From the NCBI GenBank assembly GCA_021827245.1, contig JAKAWN010000251.1, positions 1 through 9,895 of the forward strand: a DNA stretch of 9,895 bases, written 5' to 3'. Source of the stretch: Acidobacteriota bacterium. GTDB lineage: Bacteria; Acidobacteriota; Terriglobia; UBA7540. Below the pieces are notes generated by a model. The model was not told the origin of the DNA. It did not search any database and saw nothing but the letters and a program-made list of their open reading frames with translations. The position numbers and the translations under genes are program-made. This document shows, piece by piece, positions 6,068-9,895 of the stretch (positions are counted from its first letter, which is position 1; each line of letters starts with the position of its first letter).

Positions 6068-6076
6068 CCCTCCTCC
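6068..6076 (-). promoter_or_regulatory. Strong ribosome binding site deciding the Crp/Fnr start
   Basis: On the - strand, GGAGGAGGG sits 1 nt before the ATG pair at 6066/6063, so its first GGAGG is 5 nt from ATG 6066. It lies inside the longer frame that begins at 6093. Translation from 6066 or 6063 is therefore much more likely than from 6093. Confidence 0.7.
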
Positions 6077-6276
6077 GTAAGCCACCTTTCCATGTGAATC
6101 TGAACCGGTCAATGGGCGGCCCATACAACTCTCTGACCATCACCCACTTGTACGTCCAGCGGTCAGACGGCAGCCTCCAGCACTTTGCATTCCTCTCTGG
6201 AGAGTTTGGACTTACACCCCGTCAGCGCGGTTCGCCCCCCTACCCCTTGGCGATCCACGGCTAATTCGTCACATTT

Positions 6277-6292
6277 TGTGATAGCAATCACC
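6277..6292. promoter_or_regulatory. CRP-like operator, TGTGA-N6-TCACC
   Basis: The site matches the enterobacterial CRP consensus TGTGA-N6-TCACA at 9 of 10 arm positions, with the correct 6-nt spacer (TAGCAA). A further TCACA at 6269-6273 makes a second, tighter palindrome with the left arm (TCACA-TTT-TGTGA). It lies upstream of the Crp/Fnr-family gene, centred about 218 bp from its start. Autoregulation is a reasonable inference. Binding by this particular protein is not shown. Confidence 0.5.
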
Positions 6293-6298
6293 TTTCCA

Positions 6299-6328
6299 TT
6301 GCCGGACTAGAAACTGGGTCTCTATTAT
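6299..6328 (+). promoter_or_regulatory. Possible sigma70-type promoter, rightward
   Basis: TTGCCG (6299-6304, 4 of 6) and TATTAT (6323-6328, 5 of 6) are 18 nt apart. Transcription would run rightward from about 6335, with the CRP-like site centred about 50 bp upstream of the start. No convincing coding frame lies downstream, and the transcript would be antisense to the phosphoesterase 3' end. It is weak and may be chance. Confidence 0.2.
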
Positions 6329-6669
6329 CAATGGCTTATGTTCAATAGCATCAATACGGACCATGAGACGAGTGATCGTATGGTGGCAGAGTGACGATAT
6401 TTCGCCCCCGGCGGATTCCAGCCTTAGGCTGCCTTATCATTGACAGATCGCCCGCTGGGCACTGGCGTTGGTGGTATTGGCTGGTTTCACATCTGCCAGC
6501 AGCAAGCCGAAGAAGTCCCCATCCAGGCAGCGGACCGCGCTCACAAAGATCGCGGGAGACGCCTCAGCCCGCGGCGTGTTTCCTGTGCGGTAGATTTGTA
6601 AGCAGAAGACCCGAGCCAATGCACAAGTGCCGTGGATCGGCACCCCTGCGGTAGACGCTATCTCTCAAA

Positions 6670-7929
6670 CTAAGGCCACGCCACCCCGCCGTCTTCGTCG
6701 TAGAAGACCTCGTCGATTTCAGGACCTTGCAGATAGAGCATGGCGAAGCCATTGAGCACACGCGAGGGGATTTCCGGATCGTTAGCGAGCCGCTTTTCAT
6801 ACCAGACGACATTCGGCTTTTCCTTCATGTCGGACGCCTCCGCGCACGGTAATCCTCCATGGCCGCAACAGCGGCAGAGAACTTCTGCCGAGCCATTATT
6901 CCCAGGCTTGTAGCAGGCGCCGCAGTGCACGTGGCCCCAGTACCAATAGTTCGGAGCGACATTGGCAGGAAAAGCGCTCATGACCTGCGCCCACAAATTT
7001 GTCTTGCTCGCGCCATCCTGTGTGATGGCGTTGTGATGGGTCAGGATGATCATTTTCTTGCCTTTTTCCGCCTGGTCTTTCAGGAAGTTTAGTTGAGCCT
7101 GCGGCCCTCCAGCCCGGAACAAGGCGCCGTCCAGATAAAGCGCATCGACATCAGAATAATAGGCTGAATCCAGGCCCACGATCACCCAGTCGTCGTTCTC
7201 CAACGCAAAATAGCTGCACCCTTTCTGAATCTCGAACGGCGGCTTGTTAATGGCTTTGAAGTACGCGTCGCCGCCCGAATACATTTCATGATTCGAGTTC
7301 AAGGCCAGCGAACCAATTGAACCCTTCGGCCTGGATTTGCTCCAGAGCTTTGTCAGCAGATGCTCTTCTTCGTCTTCGGTCCCTGCGTAATAAGTGTCCC
7401 CCAGGTGGATGGTCAAATCAGGCTGCAGAAACGCCATGTGTTTCAGAACGTCAGTGCTTGGCGAAGGATTGGCAGGCGTTCGCCACTCGCCCGTGGCCCA
7501 GTCGCCGGCGAGGCCAATCTGTACATCGTTCGGAATCTTGCAGGTAACAGGAGACGTGTTGAAGGGGTGATTGCCTCCCAAGGCAAGGTGTTCAAGCCAC
7601 TCCGCGCCTGCCAGCAGCCATCCCGGGTCAAGTTGCTCATATTTGCCCGTACCCCAAATTTCGCCGGACCCATCGGCGGCGATGACCACCCCTACCTCTA
7701 GGTTACTCAAGACTCTTTCCCGGTCGCTTTTGATTGCCGTAAACGCGAGTGTGAGTGCATTCCCCAGGCTAGAGTCGGCTGGTGGGGCCTGCTTGTAGTG
7801 GCTGGCAACGACGGCGCGCTGATGAGCTTTCACGATCAGCGGCATGACTCGGCTCTGCTGATCGGGCGTCAGCTTCTCCCAGGCAGTTCTGATTCGGCTG
7901 GCAATTACAGGATCAATACTGAGCTTCAT
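6670..7929 (-). CDS. Calcineurin-like metallophosphoesterase (purple acid phosphatase-like)
   Basis: This 419-residue protein is a probable two-metal phosphohydrolase, cytoplasmic by lack of a signal peptide. The metallophosphoesterase motifs are in order: GDWATG (D143), HLGDTYYAG (D178), NSNHE (N213, H214), THHN (H298, H299) and GHVH (H333, H335). The first 130 residues are a helical, family-unspecific extension. Directly after GHVH comes a cysteine cluster, C336-x2-C339-x12-C352-x-C354-C355, then H357 and C362, followed by the GHGGLP loop common in this family. The cluster is denser than I would expect and may bind a metal or form disulfides. The start has a strong GGAGGA (7936-7941) at 6-nt spacing. 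The gene lies 119 bp after the RND gene on the same strand. The substrate cannot be told from sequence. Confidence 0.85.
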   Translation of the reverse strand: MKLSIDPVIASRIRTAWEKLTPDQQSRVMPLIVKAHQRAVVASHYKQAPPADSSLGNALTLAFTAIKSDRERVLSNLEVGVVIAADGSGEIWGTGKYEQLDPGWLLAGAEWLEHLALGGNHPFNTSPVTCKIPNDVQIGLAGDWATGEWRTPANPSPSTDVLKHMAFLQPDLTIHLGDTYYAGTEDEEEHLLTKLWSKSRPKGSIGSLALNSNHEMYSGGDAYFKAINKPPFEIQKGCSYFALENDDWVIVGLDSAYYSDVDALYLDGALFRAGGPQAQLNFLKDQAEKGKKMIILTHHNAITQDGASKTNLWAQVMSAFPANVAPNYWYWGHVHCGACYKPGNNGSAEVLCRCCGHGGLPCAEASDMKEKPNVVWYEKRLANDPEIPSRVLNGFAMLYLQGPEIDEVFYDEDGGVAWP

Positions 7930-7935
7930 CTTTGT

Positions 7936-7941
7936 TCCTCC
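7936..7941 (-). promoter_or_regulatory. Ribosome binding site of the phosphoesterase (GGAGGA)
   Basis: On the - strand, GGAGGA ends 6 nt before the ATG at 7929. It supports that start over any downstream ATG. Confidence 0.65.
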
Positions 7942-7976
7942 GCCTCGGGCAACCCCATTGAAAGCTGAGTCGCCCG

Positions 7977-7988
7977 AGCCTATAGGCT
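7977..7988. repeat. Perfect 12-bp palindrome AGCCTATAGGCT
   Basis: The palindrome lies in the 119-bp gap between the RND stop and the phosphoesterase start, flanked by GAGT on the left and ACTC on the right, which extend the pairing asymmetrically. There is no T-run after it on the - strand, so it is not a classical terminator. It could be an operator for the phosphoesterase gene or an RNA hairpin in a read-through transcript. Confidence 0.3.
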
Positions 7989-8048
7989 ACTCGACAGCCA
8001 CAAGCAAAAGGGTAGCATCGCCGTGGAATTGCCTGCTGCTTTTCACTT

Positions 8049-9895
8049 TCACTCTTCCGCGCCGGTACGCTTCTCAAATCTCCCGTATCGCAGAGAAAGT
8101 GTTGGCAGCACCAAAAGATTTAAGGCTGTGGAAGTCGCAAGCCCGCCCAGGATGACGATAGCCATGGGACCTTCAATTTCCTGGCCGGGGTTGCCCGTGC
8201 CGAGAGCCAGGGGTAGCAGGCCGAGGCCCGTGACGGTTGCCGTCATGAGGATGGGTGCCAGACGCTCGGAAGCGCCGCGGATAGCGGCCTCCAGACCCCA
8301 CGTCATGCCTTCCTCTGAAACCAGGTGCTCGTAGTGCGAGATGAGCATGATGGAATTCCGCAGGGTGATACCAAACAGCGTGATGAAACCAATGAGGGCT
8401 CCGAGGGAAAGCGGCGTGCCCGTAACAAATGCAATGAGGACTCCGCCAATCAGCGCAAAGGGCAAATTGACCATAACCAGCAGAAGGTTGCGCCAATTCA
8501 TCATCACCACAGAAAGCAGAATGATGATCATCAATGCGGCCAGGGCTGAGTGGACCAGTAATTCCCGATGGGATTTGGCCACGGCTTCCGCCGTCCCGGC
8601 GAACTGGAAGTAATAGTAATAGTCCGAGGGAAGTCTGACCTTGGCCCGGATCTCCCGCTCTGCCTGCCGGACAAACGAACTGGGGCTGCGTCCGGAAACG
8701 TTGAGCGTGACAGTCTGCACGATCCGGCCGCCATTGTGCAAAATGACGTAACGCCCGGACCGCTCATAAACATCGGCGATCTTGTCGAGCGGAACATAAT
8801 TCCCGGCCGGACTCTTGAGCGGCAACTCGCCAACGTCAGTGGGACTTTGTCGATCCTTAGGATCGAGTATAACGTTCACGTTGAAAACTTCGTTGCCCTG
8901 ATAAATCTGGCCGACATCAAGTCCGCCAAAAGCCGTCTGGACCGCGTCCATCACGGAGACCGGCTGAAAACCCCACCGCTGGAGCTGCGAGGGCAGCAGC
9001 CGGACGACCACCTCCGGAGTTCCGGGAGGAGACTGAATCCGAACCGCCCGCGCGCCCGGAATTGAGCGAAGCACCTGGGCCGCCTGCTGCGCCTTCCTGT
9101 CAAGAACGCTCAGGTGTGGCCCATAAATATTGAGCACCACCGCGGCAGTATAACCGGAGATAACCCCTTCCATCCTTTCTTTCAAAAACGTGTTGACCGC
9201 GAATATGAAGCCGGGAAACTTGCGGAGAGCCCGGTGAATTCCCGCCAGGGCCTCCTGGTTCTGCTTGCCATTGAGGTGCGGCTTGAGGGCCACATCGATT
9301 TCGCTCCGGTACGGGCCGCGAATTGCTGCAAGGTTTGCGCGGCCGGCTTTCTGCCCCACCAGGGCAACGTAGGGAGCTGCCATCAGAGCTTTGGTGACCT
9401 GCTTGCCGACCAGGAGCGCGTCCTGAAGCGAGTTGCCAGGAATCCCGGTCATGTGGACAATGTACTCGCCTTCGTGGAAAGGCGGCAAAAAGGATGAGTG
9501 GAAGGTAGGCAGAACGGCAAGACCGAAGGCCGTCAGCGCGAGAACTCCCACAATCACCAGCACGGGCACCCGCTCCACAAAAAGCAGCACGTGCCGGTAA
9601 CCGGCCTTCAGCCAGCGCACCAATGGAGGTTCCTGTTTAACCAGCACTTTCCGGCCAAGCAGCAACAGGCAAAGGGCCGGCGTTACGGTGAGGGCCACCA
9701 GCAATGAGGCGAGAATGGAAAAAATATAGGTGAGTCCAAGCGGCCGGAATAGTGCACCGGGAATGCCGCTCATCATCAGAATCGGAACGAAGACCAGCAC
9801 CACCGTAAACGTGGCATAAACGACGGCGCTGCGCACCTCGATGGAAGCGTCCAGAATGACCGGTATAACCGGCCGGGGATTGGGCAGATGGCGGT
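8049..9895 (-). CDS. CusA/CzcA-type heavy-metal RND efflux permease, C-terminal part (5' cut by window)
   Basis: This is the last 614 or so residues of an inner-membrane RND permease of the heavy-metal efflux (HME) group, driven by proton import and normally joined to a periplasmic adaptor and outer-membrane channel. The frame is open to the window edge; the first complete codons read RHLPNPRPVIPVILDASIEV, so the protein starts outside. Visible parts are membrane helices equivalent to TM5-TM7, the second large periplasmic loop, and TM8-TM12. Diagnostic segments are SGIPGALFRPLGLTYIFSIL, the loop motif FLKERMEGVISGY, PLDKIADV, and FGITLRNSIMLISHYEHL in TM10. The RIDM methionine of E. coli CusA aligns to the RMEG region, so metal choice is uncertain. 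The TM4 proton-relay residues lie off the window. A CusB/CzcB-like partner is expected upstream but not seen. The stop is TGA at 8049-8051. Confidence 0.92.
   Translation of the reverse strand, partial: RHLPNPRPVIPVILDASIEVRSAVVYATFTVVLVFVPILMMSGIPGALFRPLGLTYIFSILASLLVALTVTPALCLLLLGRKVLVKQEPPLVRWLKAGYRHVLLFVERVPVLVIVGVLALTAFGLAVLPTFHSSFLPPFHEGEYIVHMTGIPGNSLQDALLVGKQVTKALMAAPYVALVGQKAGRANLAAIRGPYRSEIDVALKPHLNGKQNQEALAGIHRALRKFPGFIFAVNTFLKERMEGVISGYTAAVVLNIYGPHLSVLDRKAQQAAQVLRSIPGARAVRIQSPPGTPEVVVRLLPSQLQRWGFQPVSVMDAVQTAFGGLDVGQIYQGNEVFNVNVILDPKDRQSPTDVGELPLKSPAGNYVPLDKIADVYERSGRYVILHNGGRIVQTVTLNVSGRSPSSFVRQAEREIRAKVRLPSDYYYYFQFAGTAEAVAKSHRELLVHSALAALMIIILLSVVMMNWRNLLLVMVNLPFALIGGVLIAFVTGTPLSLGALIGFITLFGITLRNSIMLISHYEHLVSEEGMTWGLEAAIRGASERLAPILMTATVTGLGLLPLALGTGNPGQEIEGPMAIVILGGLATSTALNLLVLPTLSLRYGRFEKRTGAEE

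Larger units (their letters stand above)
6094..6669. other. Intergenic region between phosphoesterase and Crp/Fnr gene
   Basis: This is 576 bp without a supported gene. It contains a CRP-like palindrome (6277-6292), a perfect CAGCCT-T-AGGCTG inverted repeat (6419-6431), and a small CTCTC-TG-GAGAG hairpin (6193-6204). It also has three short copies of WTCAAT at 6327, 6341 and 6350. Short frames on both strands (for example 6437-6643 on the - strand and 6391-6654 on the + strand) show no domain or ribosome binding site. No T-rich terminator follows the phosphoesterase stop. Confidence 0.5.

Noticed and set aside
6437..6643. 69-codon - strand frame after the phosphoesterase
   Set aside because: I considered it as a small protein or gene remnant, but no motif, ribosome binding site or homology could be recognised.
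8568..9065. 165-codon + strand frame opposite the RND gene
   Set aside because: It is antisense to a well-conserved membrane protein, with no motif and no ribosome binding site.
9836..9836. GTG at 9836 as the start of the RND gene
   Set aside because: The reading frame and family-typical sequence (VIPVILDASIEV) continue upstream to the window edge, so this is an internal valine codon.

Overview
The window looks like a chromosomal segment from a GC-rich, Gram-negative soil-type bacterium, most likely an acidobacterium. That placement is inference. It rests on the mix of families (a VapBC45-type toxin-antitoxin pair, a secreted gamma-glutamyltransferase, an aldo/keto reductase with a worn catalytic tetrad, a heavy-metal RND pump) and on intergenic repeat debris of a style common in that phylum. 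No rRNA, tRNA, CRISPR array, transposase or integrase is visible.

Layout. Positions 1-1362 (+ strand) hold a short leader and an overlapping antitoxin/toxin pair: a MerR-like HTH plus DUF433 protein and a PIN-like nuclease. This part is lower in GC than the rest. The toxin frame has no clean start of its own. All remaining genes lie on the - strand. In transcription order from the right edge they are: the C-terminal half of a CusA/CzcA-type RND permease (9895-8049, cut by the window end), a cytoplasmic calcineurin-like metallophosphoesterase (7929-6670), a 576-bp intergenic region with a CRP-like palindrome, a Crp/Fnr-family regulator (6066-5248), a spacer with a good sigma70-type promoter, a small DksA/TraR zinc-finger protein (4875-4537), an aldo/keto reductase-like protein (4412-3522), a spacer of degenerate 7-bp repeats, and an exported gamma-glutamyltransferase (3229-1505).

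How the parts relate. The toxin-antitoxin pair and ggt are convergent and share a short repeat-bearing gap. The Crp/Fnr regulator and the DksA-like gene are neighbouring regulators. Each has a palindrome upstream: a TGTGA-N6-TCACC site about 0.2 kb upstream of the regulator, and an inverted repeat centred on the -10 box of the DksA-like gene. The DksA-like gene and the aldo/keto reductase are close enough to be co-transcribed. Nothing ties the phosphoesterase or the RND pump to these regulators beyond position.

I did not find a convincing wholly new system. The points most worth a second look are the displaced toxin start, the heptamer repeats upstream of ggt, the two palindromic operator candidates, the cysteine cluster in the phosphoesterase and the degraded catalytic residues of the aldo/keto reductase.
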